Positions 23,334 to 35,035 are shown, numbered from the stretch's first letter. The stretch is 64,000 bases of DNA from Tubulanus polymorphus (GCF_964204645.1 NC_134031.1:6989001-7053000), one strand, 5' to 3'. Numbers and translations are program-made. The notes: generated from the sequence alone by a model not told the origin.

Positions 23334-26080
23334 CCGCCGTGCTGTCACCTGGTGTCGCCGATGATACAACATCGTCGTCTTCATCATCGTCATCATCATT
23401 GTTCTTATTTCTTCGCTGTAGAGATGTATTGCGCGTCGGGACTGATGATAGTAGTTTACGGTGTTCGTCGTCGTCGACGAAGGTATATCGCAGTGAATAG
23501 ACAAAAATTTCCTCGTGGTATTATTGTCATCAAACTCTTCGGGCGGATCGTGCGGATCTATTTCGGGAATCGAGTCGGATCACGCTTATTTTGTGTGCCA
23601 AATTGCTGTTTATCGACGAGTGACTTCACGCGATATTTCACATTAATTGTTACATGTTATTTCACTTGAACTACGTACAGTAGACTCTCGTCCTTACTCG
23701 GTGCTAACTGTATTTATTACCAACTGTATTTTCGAAAGACCCTAAAAATCCTTTATAATGCCACTGTTGGGACCTCTGAAAAACATGGCATTGAATCGAA
23801 TTTGGCGTTATGAAGATTGGTATTTCCATTGAATTTAAGTTAGATTGGGTAAATTTGTTCGCTGAAAAATGTTGGCGTTAAGTGAGCAGTTGCATTAAAA
23901 AAAGGATAGCGTTTTAATGGACTTTGACTGTATTTCAATTTTACTGATTTTGAATTCAACTCAATATTGGGTTAACGTGGTGGAATATCTATAGTCCAAA
24001 CAGTACCGAGTAAGGCAGAGTCGACGGTATATACACAGTTGGCTCGGCTGAGTCTGAGACCAAATCTAACTGTTCTTACGGTATTGTAATTTTCTGACTC
24101 GACGTTAAGTGAGCCGTCATCCCTTCATAGCTCGAAAAAAAAGATCCGATTCAAGCGGAGTCCGCTGTATATGTGCAGTGATAGTATAAATTGGCCCGTT
24201 TGTTTATTTTTTATACGAAAAGAAAATGTTTCATCCAACAATCATTGGGTAGAGATGATGAAAAAATTTACTTGGAACTAACCATACATTGACTCATGTT
24301 GAGTCTAGCATTTAATCTAGAAGCCTGGACACTCAGGGATTCAGAGTGCAGGTTTAGATGGTATTTTGTGATACACGTAACTATTTTGCAGGGTTTTCAC
24401 GCTCATCGTTCCTCACTTGCCATGGCTAGCTCCTCACTTGGCCAGTTTCAGAATTGCTATTTCATCCATCAGTCAGCCCGGCGTTTTGTCGATATTGGAA
24501 AGTCATTATGGGCCATTTGACGTTCCAAGGAGAATACGTTGAAATTCAATGCATTGCGGGGGAAGTTGCTGTGATGCTCGCGTTTTAGGGCTTGATGGAT
24601 CCTTCATATATTTACCCATGTACGATTTGTGCTTACACGCATTTTCATTGAGAAAAACCTTTCATTTACCTGCGTTAAAAATCAAATTTCCTTATTCTGG
24701 ATCAGTGAAATTCCGATTTCCATCACATGCGGATATCATTTTAGCCTGCATTCACTTGTACTTCACGAAGGCTATACAGAACATTCGCAAAATGGTCTGG
24801 ATTAAGTGGGCTTCATAGAGATAGCGATGATCCTGGTTTAAGTGAGAGCTACCACTGATTCGTGCGGGGAAGAATTTCCTAACACAACCAATCTCTCTTC
24901 ACAAACGGTGCTAAAAAAAGTGTTGTCGGGTTTTCGACTGCATTTTGTGTCTTTCAATACGGAGTTATTTTTACGCAATTCTTTTTTAATAAACACAAAT
25001 TTGTTGTTTGTTCTTTAATGAACTGTTGAAAATAAATTCTATTTTGCAATAAGACTTATCGAGTGTTTTGTTTCGTGCATCGTCTAGAGCAGCGTCGATC
25101 CGTTCCCTGTATCGATTTATTGAAGAAGGTGGACTCTACATACTACATAGAGCGCCGCCGCAGATACTCCAGACATCACGTGAGATCGTTTAGATAAATA
25201 AGTGGATTGAACACTGCTGTGCAGATACGGGTGTAAAATCTGACGAACGAAAGCCATTTCGAACTGATTCCCACCCGATATCTACTTTTAAAACGAACGC
25301 GACTTTTATATACGACACGTAGTAAGCTACGATTAATTACTAACTTCTGCGCGTACATTTTACAGCTCCCCGATTTCGTGGTTAGTTGAAAGCTGTGTTT
25401 TAAAATCTTGAAATAGAGATCGTCCCTGTCATTTATTCACAGTTGAAAGCTGTGTTAACCTTATATTATTTCGAAACAAACTAATTGACAATATTACTGA
25501 AAGCACCCTGCACTAGGCTAACAAAAACTTTGAAAATTCTTTGACGAAAGACCAGCGCTGGTCATGCGTCGTAAATTCTGATTGATTCTAATTACATTCA
25601 CCTGTACGTACGTGATATCGCTGTCAATAAAAGACTATGGGCGAATTATTTGATGCTCGAGCCCCATACCGTCTCGTCGTTTGAGATGGATTGGTTGTGT
25701 TAGGTCAATGTTATTTGTGGCGAAGTTCGATTCCGTAAATAGAATCAAAATTCGCGTTCGGTTTTCCGTTTGAATTAAGTAACGTGTATAAAGATTTGAA
25801 ATGTTTTCATTCATTTAAGAGTCCGGCTATTGTCGAGGGCGAATGTGAATTATGTTGGTATTATTCGTGTGTTTACGTTCGCTATAAAATGTGTGCTGTG
25901 CGAGAAGTAGCGTTTGAAAAATAGAAAAATTGAAATCGGTTACGTGATGATATAAACGATGTAAATAGTTCAAAATATTATTGTATAGGATCGTACGTAA
26001 ATGAAAAAAGTTATTGTAAAAAAACTAATCTATATATCATGTATAAAGAGTAATAAAGAAACACATTGTATATGTGCATA
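23334..26080 (+). other. PNUTS 3' UTR and downstream flank
   Basis: No coding exon is seen. AATAAA signals occur at about 24988, 25031 and 26052; the last is followed by a GT-rich stretch and is a plausible cleavage site, but the true 3' end is not decidable. The region contains the pogo-type element at 23678-24027. Confidence 0.5.
23678..24027. mobile_element. pogo/Tigger-type MITE downstream of PNUTS
   Basis: A 350-bp element with inverted ends CAGTAGACTCTCGTCCTTAC and, from the right, CCGTCGACTCTGCCTTAC, flanked by TA. Stubs with the same terminus occur at 3718 and 20852, so the family is dispersed in this genome. Confidence 0.65.
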
Positions 26081-26650
26081 TTGTTTAAACTTCTAGTTGT
26101 CTACAATAATTAGTCCATTTCGCATTTGTAACCTGGTCATTATTGGTCAGACATACGTATTACTCTGGATGCAAATGTGGCATGTTCACATCGCGGGCGA
26201 CGACATCTAAAAAATGTTACCGTAGCCCTGCGGCAGACTGCTTGTAACTTGTATGCAGTTACAGTGTTATTTTTGTGAAACTAGTTATTTTAGTGAAACT
26301 AGTGTCCGCTACGTGTCAATAGATTATTGACATTGCTGTATTTTGGGGACGGTTTCCATTAGTCGGTTATCCAAGTAGTTTAACCAACAACGTGGAAATA
26401 ATGAAGAGATTTCGCTATTATCATTTAATAGGGTTCCTGCTGATTTCGCAGAAACCCTATTTCTATTCTGTGGATTATTATAATTTTTCTCTTTTTCACA
26501 GTGCATCTTATTGAAAGAAACTACTCAAACTTTCATCGTCGATGAAATCGAAATTGAACTGTGTGTCCTCTTTTGTGCAGTTTCGAGTCTGTCGTCCGGG
26601 GTATTTATTCCACTGTGTGTGGAATAGGGGGTAGTCCACTGTGTTTGGTC

Positions 26651-26876
26651 AGATCCAATGTGTTTGGATAGATTTTTGAAGCCCACTGTATGCGGGCGTC
26701 CAATGTGTTTGGACCAATATTTTAGCGATCCAATGTGTTTGGATAGATTTTGAAAGCCCACTGTGTGCGGGCGTCAAATGTGTTTGGACCAAATTTTTAG
26801 CGATCCAATGTGTTTGGAAGGATTTTGAAGCCCACTGTGTGCGGGCGACCAATGTGTTTGGACAAACTTGCTGTCA
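26651..26876. repeat. Tandem repeat, three units of about 75 bp
   Basis: Units begin at 26651, 26727 and 26802 with GATCCAATGTGTTTGGA. Each contains GAAGCCCACTGTGTGCGGGC and CAATGTGTTTGGAC. Related half-units extend left to about 26610. The periods of 75-76 bp are not both multiples of three, so the array is not protein-coding in a single frame. Confidence 0.85.
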
Positions 26877-27031
26877 TAGCCACTGGGTGTGGATATGAAG
26901 CTGTGTGCGTCTCAGGACTGTGCGTCTCTTTGCCTGCTGGGTGCGGGATGGAGGGCTGCCCCGGAGTGTTAGAAAAGAATGGAAGAATCGTTACGTTTAT
27001 GAATAAAGAGTGATAATGAATAAATGAATTT

Positions 27032-27217
27032 TTAGGGCGGGGAAAACTCGACGCGACGCCCGCCGCCGCCGACAGCGATGCGCGAGCCCGCCTGCCGCAC
27101 GCCGCGCGAACGGCGTACGGGGCTGACGACGCGCGCGCCGACTAGGATCGACGACGGCCCCGTAAAGGTTGAGGCGTCGCGCGTATCGGTGCCTCCCGAG
27201 AGTTGTTGGTTCTCCAT
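27032..27217 (-). pseudogene. Possible LTR-retrotransposon gag start, truncated
   Basis: An ATG-initiated 61-codon frame that is far richer in G+C and CpG than anything around it (start MENQQLSGG; Arg/Gly/Val-rich after that). The DNA just upstream on the minus strand reads CATTAGTGGGACCAACGTAG, which resembles the primer-site to gag leader of Ty3/gypsy-type elements. It is cut off by the tandem repeat region. I see no protease, reverse transcriptase or integrase. It could equally be a first exon of an unknown gene. Confidence 0.3.
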
Positions 27218-27670
27218 ATTCTGAGTGTGTTTCGGTATACTACGTTGGTCCCACTAATGTGAGATTTATCGGTCGGGGAGTTCGTCTATTATTACGGTTT
27301 TCTGATCCGTTTCGGTGATTTTATTTAGTGCATTTTCGTTTTCGTGGAGAGTTTAGTCGCGCTCAACATTTTGCAGTTTTACGCGAGCATCATATTTCAT
27401 ATTTCTTGTTCATGGCTGGTCAGCTTCGTGATGCGTTTTCCCTTGTATTCCACGGGTTTTGCTCGTTGGTCAATTTGTCTTTTACCGTTTTCCGAGGTGG
27501 AAATGAAATTGCAAAAGATTTGGCGTCTGAAACCTGTCGATTGTTTACGCTGGTAATAAAGTTAGATTTTTGATCAGTTTCAATGTGTTGTTTTATTGCG
27601 TCCTGTCCGCGGGCCTCTCAGTGTCCGTTGTCATGACTTCGGTCATGTTGGCTGGGGGGTTGGTTTAGTG

Positions 27671-28000
27671 TTCTTAGAGGCTTGAAATACGTCACAGAAA
27701 TGTTGTCGATATTAATAACCGTTAGGCCCTTTTTAATAGCTTGGCACTATTGATATCGTAGATTTTATTGCAACAATTCTAACTGTAGAAATAAGATTAC
27801 AATAGACTCACAAACAGCGATTGAAAAGTCCGAAAATTCATACGCATTGTTCTGTAATGGAAAACGTTCAAAATCACGTGTTGGTACAAAATCTGTTGTT
27901 GAATTTCTATCACAAGTTTAAGATTATTACAAATACGTATCGTTAGTATTATCAATTGTAATAAATCTAAACTTGTGATAGATATTCAACAACAAAGTTT
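27671..28000. repeat. Dispersed repeat family K, copy 1, with hairpin end
   Basis: 27671-27715 (GAAATACGTCACAGAAATG) and 27761-27928 (TACGCATTGTTCTGTAATGG, then TGTTGTTGAATTTCTATCAC) match 31684-31728 and 32770-32918 in the same order. The last 38 bases of the copy are repeated inverted at 27962-28000 and could form a stem. This and copy 2 flank the MS4A-like gene. Confidence 0.6.
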
Positions 28001-29422
28001 GTATCGAGACAGTCAATAACGTCATTCTAAAATATGAATTTTCCAAAAGCTAATCAGAGATATTCTGCCTTGATATTCAGTAGTTTTTGAAGTCACGTAT
28101 TTCACCGAGTTAACAATATGGTTACGAAATAATCCTGCACAACTAGATACTAGATAGATTATACAGATTAGAGCGTATATGTGTATGATACAGTATATGA
28201 TACGATATAACGAGACCAATAATCTGCTTGATCGGGTTCAATGAAATTGTTAGCACCAAAATGGACTTCGACATCATATACATGTGTTTGACCATAAAAT
28301 ACCAACGCACTCATAAAGTTTCCTATCAATCAGCAGAATTCTCAGTTCGAAGAATTTACGTAATTGAATTCATTTTTTTCGGCAACGACTTTGTTCTATT
28401 TCGGCACAACATATCGATTATGAGAGTCAGAAAAGTCAACAAATACCTTCACATTGATCAAAACATCTGCATCTGGACGGAAGCGCAGTTTTGTAAGATT
28501 ACAACACATGTAGTTGGGGGCTCAAGTTTTTATATCATGTGGAATGAATTTGATGGTTGTCATAAATAAAGAGATATCTCTGTAAAGAGTGTGAAATAAG
28601 AGATATCTCTGTAAAGAGTGAGAAATAAGATTATTTTCAAATATTTACATATTTTGACACGCGCGTGGCTGGTGGAACCCTAATTAGTTAAATAATAGTT
28701 TGGACTGAACTTAAAACCGATGATTCTTCTATCAATAAGAAAAAAACATTAATATGCAACCTACAATTATTTTTATTATCTAAAAAATATATGAATTTTA
28801 CTTAACGAACTTCGAGAGACCAGTTTTCTAACGTATTTGGGTCTTAAAACTTCAGTATCGAATGAAATAGCTCAATACATCTAAGTTGTTAGAATCCGAA
28901 AGGTTGCAATCGAAAACCACTTTTAAAACAGTATCCTTGTAACATGAAATAATCTCGGACACACTCGGTCTGGGGTTGGCAAATACTTCACCATGAAGGC
29001 CTACCGAGAATTGTGACAATGAGTTTCTATTCACCGCTTTCAGTGGTGGTTTTCTGGGCGAGTTGGCCGGGACCGCGAATATGGGGACACAGTCAAATGT
29101 ATTGATCAAATGCATCAAAATGCTTCACATGCATCAAATTGAAATACGATTGTTTTTTCGTCAATATAAAATCCCGCACTAAGAACGAAAAGTCGAGTCC
29201 GAAATGTTTCCTCGAACTTGTGATAAATTCTATGTTTTCGACTTCTTCCTAATAGTTATCTTCGGGGGAATGCTGATCGAGAATTGAAACCTCGAATTAA
29301 CTACTACGTACGACTAGTTCTAGGAAAAAGGATTTTGTAGGAATTCTATATTACCGTCACAACTCTTTGTAGATTGTTAACAACACGAACAGTTTTCTAG
29401 CAATTGTTTCATCGAGAACCAA
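28001..29422. other. Gap downstream of the MS4A-like gene
   Basis: It holds a 30-bp unit repeated twice at 28568-28627 (AGAGATATCTCTGTAAAGAG plus flank) and the presumed 3' UTR of the minus-strand gene. No coding exon is recognised. Confidence 0.5.
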
Positions 29423-30367
29423 TTAATCAGATTTAACACTGGTGAATGCTTCGTCGTAACTGGGCAGACCGTGAATTTCGGCGACGTCATCTGCTCCAGT
29501 AGGTGGCGCTGATGCTACTGTAAGCTGCGCGTAGGCCGAGGCCTGATCGCAGGGCATTTGAGTAGTAACGGCATGCTGACCGTATCCCAGGGGCGGCTGA
29601 TTCGTGGCGGGCTGATCGTAAACTTGTAAAGGCTGGCGGTACACGATCTGACCGGCCGCGCCGCCCTGTTGTTGCATCATGTAGACGATCGGCTGTTGCT
29701 GGGGGAAACAGGCGTTTGGCGTCGGACAGCAAATCGCCCGGCAGCTCACGCACGACTGGACGATCGGTACGATCATCAAAACGATGCCGACAAGCATATT
29801 GATCGAGTGGCACGCTACTCTGAAGTTGATTTCGTCGATCGAGCCGGGGGGCCCACTGGGCCCTCGAGAGCAGGAGTAGCGATAGGCATCTTTAAATTTC
29901 ATCTGCGTGTGTACCTCCAAGCATCGTCTTAGTCGCTCGTCCAACGCGATTCCGGCCGTCGAAAACGCTACCAACACGAAACCCAACAAACACGTGAAAA
30001 TCGACATGACCATTGTGCCGATTATCGGGCAGTTGTTCTTCGTTTTTGAGCTGTGCAGGCCGAGCCCGCCGGCGACGAAGCACAGAATGCTGCCCCACAA
30101 TCCGTAGCCGATGAAGTTGAACATCGCACGCGACGGGATCATCGAAATCCCGATGATCAACAGGATGAAACCGCAGACGATTTGAATGATTCCGCAATAT
30201 CGCGCCGAATTATGAGCGAAACTGAATCGTGATCCGTCTAATCTACGATTGCTCGTCGTGACCGGTTGCGGCGGCAAGGTCGGCATCATCAAAATTTGTG
30301 GTTGAGGCGAATTCAGGATTACGTGACCGCCACCAGCGCTGTATACCCGGGGCATCTGCGAAGCCAT
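29423..30367 (-). CDS. MS4A/CD20-like four-transmembrane protein
   Basis: An intact single-exon coding sequence of 314 residues from an ATG at 30365-30367. Hydrophobic segments lie at about 58-78, 84-104, 115-140 and 185-206, giving four membrane spans with both ends in the cytosol. The sequence before span 1 (NSARYCGIIQIVCGF) resembles the MS4A family. The second extracellular loop carries Cys149 and Cys166. After span 4 comes a Cys cluster (SCVSCRAICC), possibly palmitoylated, then a Gln/Pro/Tyr-rich tail ending LPSYDEAF, which is close to the PPxY ligand of WW domains. Vertebrate MS4A proteins organise signalling receptors in membranes; the role here is unknown. An acceptor-like CACCTCTTCCAG lies 25 bases upstream of the ATG, so a 5'-UTR intron is likely, with a donor candidate near 31600. 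Confidence 0.8.
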   Translation of the reverse strand: MASQMPRVYSAGGGHVILNSPQPQILMMPTLPPQPVTTSNRRLDGSRFSFAHNSARYCGIIQIVCGFILLIIGISMIPSRAMFNFIGYGLWGSILCFVAGGLGLHSSKTKNNCPIIGTMVMSIFTCLLGFVLVAFSTAGIALDERLRRCLEVHTQMKFKDAYRYSCSRGPSGPPGSIDEINFRVACHSINMLVGIVLMIVPIVQSCVSCRAICCPTPNACFPQQQPIVYMMQQQGGAAGQIVYRQPLQVYDQPATNQPPLGYGQHAVTTQMPCDQASAYAQLTVASAPPTGADDVAEIHGLPSYDEAFTSVKSD

Positions 30368-30478
30368 TTACGATTTTTTTTTCGAGTAGCTGGAAGAGGT
30401 GATAAAAAGATTGAAAGAATATTAACTCCCGCATGAAAATGAACGTTTCAACGTTTCTACGTTATTCTCAAATCTTCA

Positions 30479-30606
30479 GGGCTCAGTTTCACGAAAAAGT
30501 TTGAATACAATTTTTGGTGTAATTGGTAACTTCATGTTTTCAATGAGGACAACAATTCAAACTTTACCTTCTTAGGCTTAGACCTTTTTCGTGAAACTGG
30601 GCCCAG
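30479..30606. mobile_element. Hairpin MITE upstream of the MS4A-like gene
   Basis: About 128 bp with inverted ends GGCTCAGTTTCACGAAAAAG and CTTTTTCGTGAAACTGGGCC. A related half is found at 50516 (CCTGTTTCACAAAAAAGG). It probably lies in the 5'-UTR intron of the MS4A-like gene. Confidence 0.7.
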
Positions 30607-31265
30607 GATTACTCAATTTACAACAAAATCATAAGACAAACACAATCCAGAACAAATAAGTGACTGATTTAGCAAGAAGATAAAACCTAATTGACTTGGA
30701 CTGTGATTAAATTTGTAGGGCCTAACGCGTTTCAAAAATTAAGCGAAATTTCAACAACTACTCCGATCAGGACCATAAATTCTAGTATAAAGCCTGACAT
30801 ATTTAGCCAGTAGTAACTTTATTTAGTTATCAATTATTTACAATAAATGGATGCTAAATTGGTGATCGGAGAGAGTTTAAATTGAAATTCAACGAATCGC
30901 AAAATGATGATTCATAAAACGAGATATCTAAGCATCTTAAACAATAACTATATTGCTCTCCTACAAACGCATCACACCTACCGAACTGCAAATAGTTTCA
31001 CGATTGGATATTGTTTTCACAAACCCAGACATTCATTTTCAAAATGGAGTCTATTTTCTCTGAATGATATACATGAAAAACAGACGACATTTTATTCATT
31101 CAATTTGCCAATTTTGGTGGCGTACTCCGAAAATGAAGCGAACCATGGAAAAAACCCAGAGATAGGACAAGACCTAAGAAGGAGATATTGACATCGGCTC
31201 AGAAGAAAATAAGGATGGCCGTATGAGCAAAGCCTGATATTTAGACAAATACATACTTAACCTGG

Positions 31266-31375
31266 GTTCGGTTTTATAGACTGCTATTATCTTTAACCCG
31301 GGGGTTAACTCAATCAATTTGAAAATGAATTAAGTTAGCCCCCGGGTTAAAGTTAATACCAGTCTATAAAACCGG
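31266..31375. repeat. Near-perfect 110-bp inverted repeat
   Basis: The left arm contains GGTTTTATAGACTG and TTTAACCCGGGGGTTAACT. The right arm contains AGTTAGCCCCCGGGTTAAAG and CAGTCTATAAAACC. The two arms of about 50 bp pair with few mismatches across a short AT-rich loop. It looks like a hairpin MITE; no second copy is recognised in this window. Confidence 0.75.
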
Positions 31376-34009
31376 CACCAGTGGTTTAACCTTAAACTTA
31401 ATATATACATTAAAAGGAAGAACATTTTATCGGTTTTGAATTGAGTTCTTAAAATGAAAGTGAAATCGCTACACGTCGCAAAAGAACACCCGAAATGAGA
31501 TCCACGCATCCACACCTACCGAACCCCAAAACCTGAACTCAAACTTACTGAGTCTGAGGAAAGTTGAACGAAATCGTTAATTTTCGAGTTACTTACCACA
31601 ACGAACGACAAAAACCAACCGTCTCTCTACATTGTCTGCTTACCACGTACGTCAACTGATAAGAGACCATTAGAGCGTCTGGTTTCTAGTAGCTTTAAAT
31701 ACGTCATAGAAATATTGTCGAGATTAATCATCCTCATCTAGCTCTGGCAAGCGAGGTCAATTTTTTCAAAATGATTAACACACACGATGAATAATGGAAC
31801 GGAATTCAACTTACCCCTTCAGTTTGATTATCAAATAAATGAATTCTGATTAATCACACTCATTAAACATTGTCGCATTAGAGTTTTCAACAATTAGCGA
31901 TCACGTTTGATCATTATTCCAATGTCCGATACACTGATTGTCAGAGGTCATTATATTCCTCATATTCATCACTTCAACACGGAAACAATCAAACGATGGT
32001 TTTAATCCAAAAGATCTTTGAAAATTTCCATGAAAATAGCGTCAATATGAGTATGAAAATCGACGGTCAATCAATCGCGTGCGCTTTGCGCCCAACTCAA
32101 CCGGTGGCCACGCGCGTTTAAAAGGCCCACTTGATTCTACCGGAACTGTATCAGTTGCAAACAATGTTTTTTATGTTCATGCCGAAAAAAGTTTGAATTT
32201 GAATTGAATTTGAATTTTTAGTGAATCGATATCATTGAATCTACGACTTAACTGTACGTGTGTGCGTGTTGGAATATGTAGGCTATATAGTCGTTGTCAT
32301 GATTCAGTTAATCGTACGCGACGCCGGGGGCGAACTCTTTTATCAGATCGGAGAATCTGTTTGCCTCCAATCGTACTCTTTTATTGGTCACGTGACTTGA
32401 TGGAGTCTCCGAAACCTCCCTTATGTCGAGGTGGTGTGATTCGGATTTTGTGTGGAGCCAACCGGAGATTTCGGACGGAGACTTCGGAAGTCATAAAAGA
32501 GTACGACCCGGGACATTGATCTCAAAAGATGCAACGCCTCAAAACTGAAAGATAGTAGAATGAACTTTGTCCGATACATACAATCCATTCAACATTTTGT
32601 GATGCGGTTGGGTTGTTTACTAAAAATGGTTTCTTCGATTGTCCTCACAGTATCCACACCGTGTTCGAACCTGGGACCAAATCTCGATAAAAAAATCACT
32701 TCTTTTCGAGTGACTAAATCTACTAATCTATGAGCGAAGATTCTTCATAAACTTGACAACGGCATCAAAGATTTTATTGCAATCATTCTAACAGTAGCGG
32801 TGCGATTTCAATAAGATTACGCAATAAGAATACGCATTGTTCTGTTACGGAAAAAAATTCCAAATCACGTCTTGGTGCAAAAGCTGTTGTTGAATATCTA
32901 TTACAAGTTTAGGTTTATTTCAATGATGAAAATAACAAGACTACATGTACAACAATACAATACAATAACAATAACAATACTCAAAATGATGTGCATTTTA
33001 TAGTTTCTTTCATTCTTAATATCGTTTCTAGACAATATTAGCCACTTCTAATGTAAGGTATAATCAAGCCTAGTGAGGTGTCTGTTTCGGGAGGCTTCGT
33101 TGTCTAATTGTTGAAAAACAGCTGCTGTTCTTAAATCCTTAATGATTAATGAAGTTCTGGCTTAAAAACATTTATTGTTACACAAGGGCCATCGGTAACT
33201 ATAAAATCTGTACATTGTTGTCATTAAATCATAAGAAAATAAAGGTTACATTAATCATTCAAGAATTTTGAGTGGGGGTCACATGGCCAAGGAAAATACT
33301 ACCGTAAAATCAAATGCATGCCCTAGGACCCGAGGGGTATCGTCGTCGCGTGTGAGCGTCCGAAACGTCTGGGCGAACGGTCGGGCGGGCGTGCAGATAT
33401 TGTCCCTGCTCTACAGCCATCCAGTTTTGATTTTCTAGTTACTTGGTGCTACGAGCAATTATCTATAATTGCTCGTAGCTTGGTGTGTGTGTGTGATTTA
33501 GGTCGGAGGAGGATTAGCTATATCAAATGGCCGCCACCATCATTTGGTGTACAAAAAGCCATTTCTGAGCTAGTTGCCGGCCATTCTACAGCCCAAGATT
33601 TCGGACCGTCTGACGAAAAGTTAAACCAATAAATCAAAAGTAGCGATTTTTTCGCTGACGTTCTGAAGAAAAACAATATAACTTGTAATCAGATCTAATT
33701 GAGTCACGGAGAAAAATAAAAGTAGTAAAAATTGCTATCAGTATAGCGCTACTTTTCAGCGGTAACGAAAAAGTCGAAACCTGATTAAGGAAAAACTTCT
33801 TCAAATCCGGACTGACTGACTCCGGCCGGTTCAAGGGTAAAGTAGCGCAGCACTCGGTTCCCTTTCGTCGACGGAGAATCGATTGTTTGTCCATATCAAT
33901 TTCTGAACGATCAAAGTTTGATTAAAGTTGATTGTGAATCGAATCGAAATCGCGTAAACAAATGACATGATTCGCATTGCAATGCGCGGGCACAGGCGTC
34001 TTTGTAAAG
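31376..34009. other. Gap with family K copy 2
   Basis: Family K matches lie at 31684-31728 and 32770-32918, about 1 kb further apart than in copy 1, so either copy 2 holds an insertion or copy 1 a deletion. A 30-bp palindrome centred near 33462 (CTACGAGCAATT and its inverse) is also visible. No coding exon is recognised. Confidence 0.5.
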
Positions 34010-34278
34010 ATGATATTTTCTCGTGTATTGGTTACCATTGGTTTGTTGATGTTTTTGCCTTCTGCTACTTCGGGGGTCGATGTTATTAATGCACAAACGC
34101 ATCAGTCCTGGTGGAAAAGGTTTTGGAATCGTCGACCATGGTTTGATCATCAGAGTACCGGTAAGTGATTTTATGTGCGACCACGTAACGATGCTCAGTT
34201 CCAGCGTTTCGTTTTGAGACCAGCGAACGAATCTATAGCAACCTCATAGATCATGTGATTACAGAGTTCAACAGTTGA
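34010..34278 (+). CDS. Secreted Trp/Arg-rich small peptide (tentative gene)
   Basis: The exon at 34010-34160 encodes a good signal peptide (about residues 1-22, hydrophobic VLVTIGLLMFL, ending SATSG), then 28 residues dominated by Trp and basic side chains (SWWKRFWNRRPWF), and stops at a consensus donor GTAAGT in phase 1. Splicing to the AG at 34263-34264 would add four residues and a stop at 34276-34278, giving about 54 residues, but that acceptor has a poor pyrimidine tract. The Trp/Arg pattern is that of membrane-active antimicrobial peptides; that function is inference only. It lies about 300 bp from the convergent toxin-like gene at 34585-34900. The signal exon is convincing and the 3' end is not. 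Confidence 0.45.
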
Positions 34279-34540
34279 GACATTCTGACGGTGTTACCGG
34301 CTATCACTGTATGTTACCTATGTTTCTCGGGATCCAGTTCCACGTTTTTGAGTTATGTTTGACGCTAGAGTTAAAACATCGTGTTTCAAAAGGCAACGGG
34401 AAGATTGCGACGGTTGCACGTGTTTCTTGTGCAACTTACCGATACGAAAGATATAGGTTACTTCTAAACAAATATCGAAAAAAATATACACAGACAGTAA
34501 AGGGACATTATAACTAAAATAATGATTTTGGTCACACCTT

Positions 34541-34546
34541 TTTATT
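34541..34546 (-). promoter_or_regulatory. Poly(A) signal of the toxin-like gene at 34585-34900
   Basis: AATAAA on the minus strand, 39 bases past the stop codon. Confidence 0.6.
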
Positions 34547-34584
34547 TCATATTTAATACATATACATTATATTCATGGAATGCA

Positions 34585-34900
34585 TTAGTTATGGCAGCAT
34601 TTGCCGATACCCCAGCTGCAACAGTTGCTGCTTGGTCCACCGATCAGCCAGTAGGTTCCCTCGCCCAAACCGAATCTTCCTGGGCAGAAACATGGTACAC
34701 CTCTCTTGGCGATATGTACTTCATCTGTAATTTGAAAAGGTCACGTAAACAAATGTAAAATTTATACAAGGATTTCGTGCATACAGACAACACCATTTTA
34801 ATTTTACTTTGAAAAGTTTTATGAAAAAATTACCTTTTGCGGTGGCGGCTCCGAGGACCATGAAGATGGCCAAAGCAACGAACAAAGTTTTGGTGAACAT
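34585..34900 (-). CDS. Cysteine-rich secreted peptide, sea-anemone-neurotoxin/defensin-like (copy 1)
   Basis: Two coding exons on the minus strand, 34900-34834 and 34724-34585, joined in phase 1, give a 68-residue precursor. Residues 1-21 form a signal peptide, followed by a short acidic pro-segment ending in the dibasic site KR, then a mature 38-residue peptide. The mature part opens GVPC and has six cysteines spaced C-x-C-x20-CC-x6-CC, with a WLIGGPS core and GIGKCC near the end. The opening, the Trp-Gly-Pro core and the final Ile-Gly-x-Cys-Cys follow the sodium-channel toxin family of sea anemones, but the cysteine expected before the Pro is Gly, and an extra cysteine sits beside the following one. 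A 5'-UTR exon ends at 34979 (donor GTAAGC), with its acceptor one base before the ATG. Whether it is a toxin or an immune defensin is not known. Confidence 0.8.
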
Positions 34901-35035
34901 TCTGAAAATGAATTTTCATAGCAAAATCATTTGCTGATTGGGCGATTTTTTAATGTATGTTTTCGGAACAGCGCTTACCTGGTTGTTATTGGTGTCTCTG
35001 TTTGGATAACAGTAAATTTCAATAGCAGAAATCCT

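Noticed and set aside
26810-27013. 67-codon cysteine-containing frame after the 75-bp repeats
   Set aside because: It starts at GTG, the cysteines come from the tandem repeat sequence TGTGTGCGGGC, and there is no signal peptide.
28228-28569. 113-codon plus-strand frame
   Set aside because: It starts at ATT/ATG-poor sequence, has no domain signature and no splice context; likely chance in AT-rich DNA.
33634-33894. 86-codon minus-strand frame with a hydrophobic stretch (MDKQSILRRR start)
   Set aside because: It has an ATG but no clear donor, acceptor or family similarity, and overlaps no other evidence. Not strong enough to call a gene.
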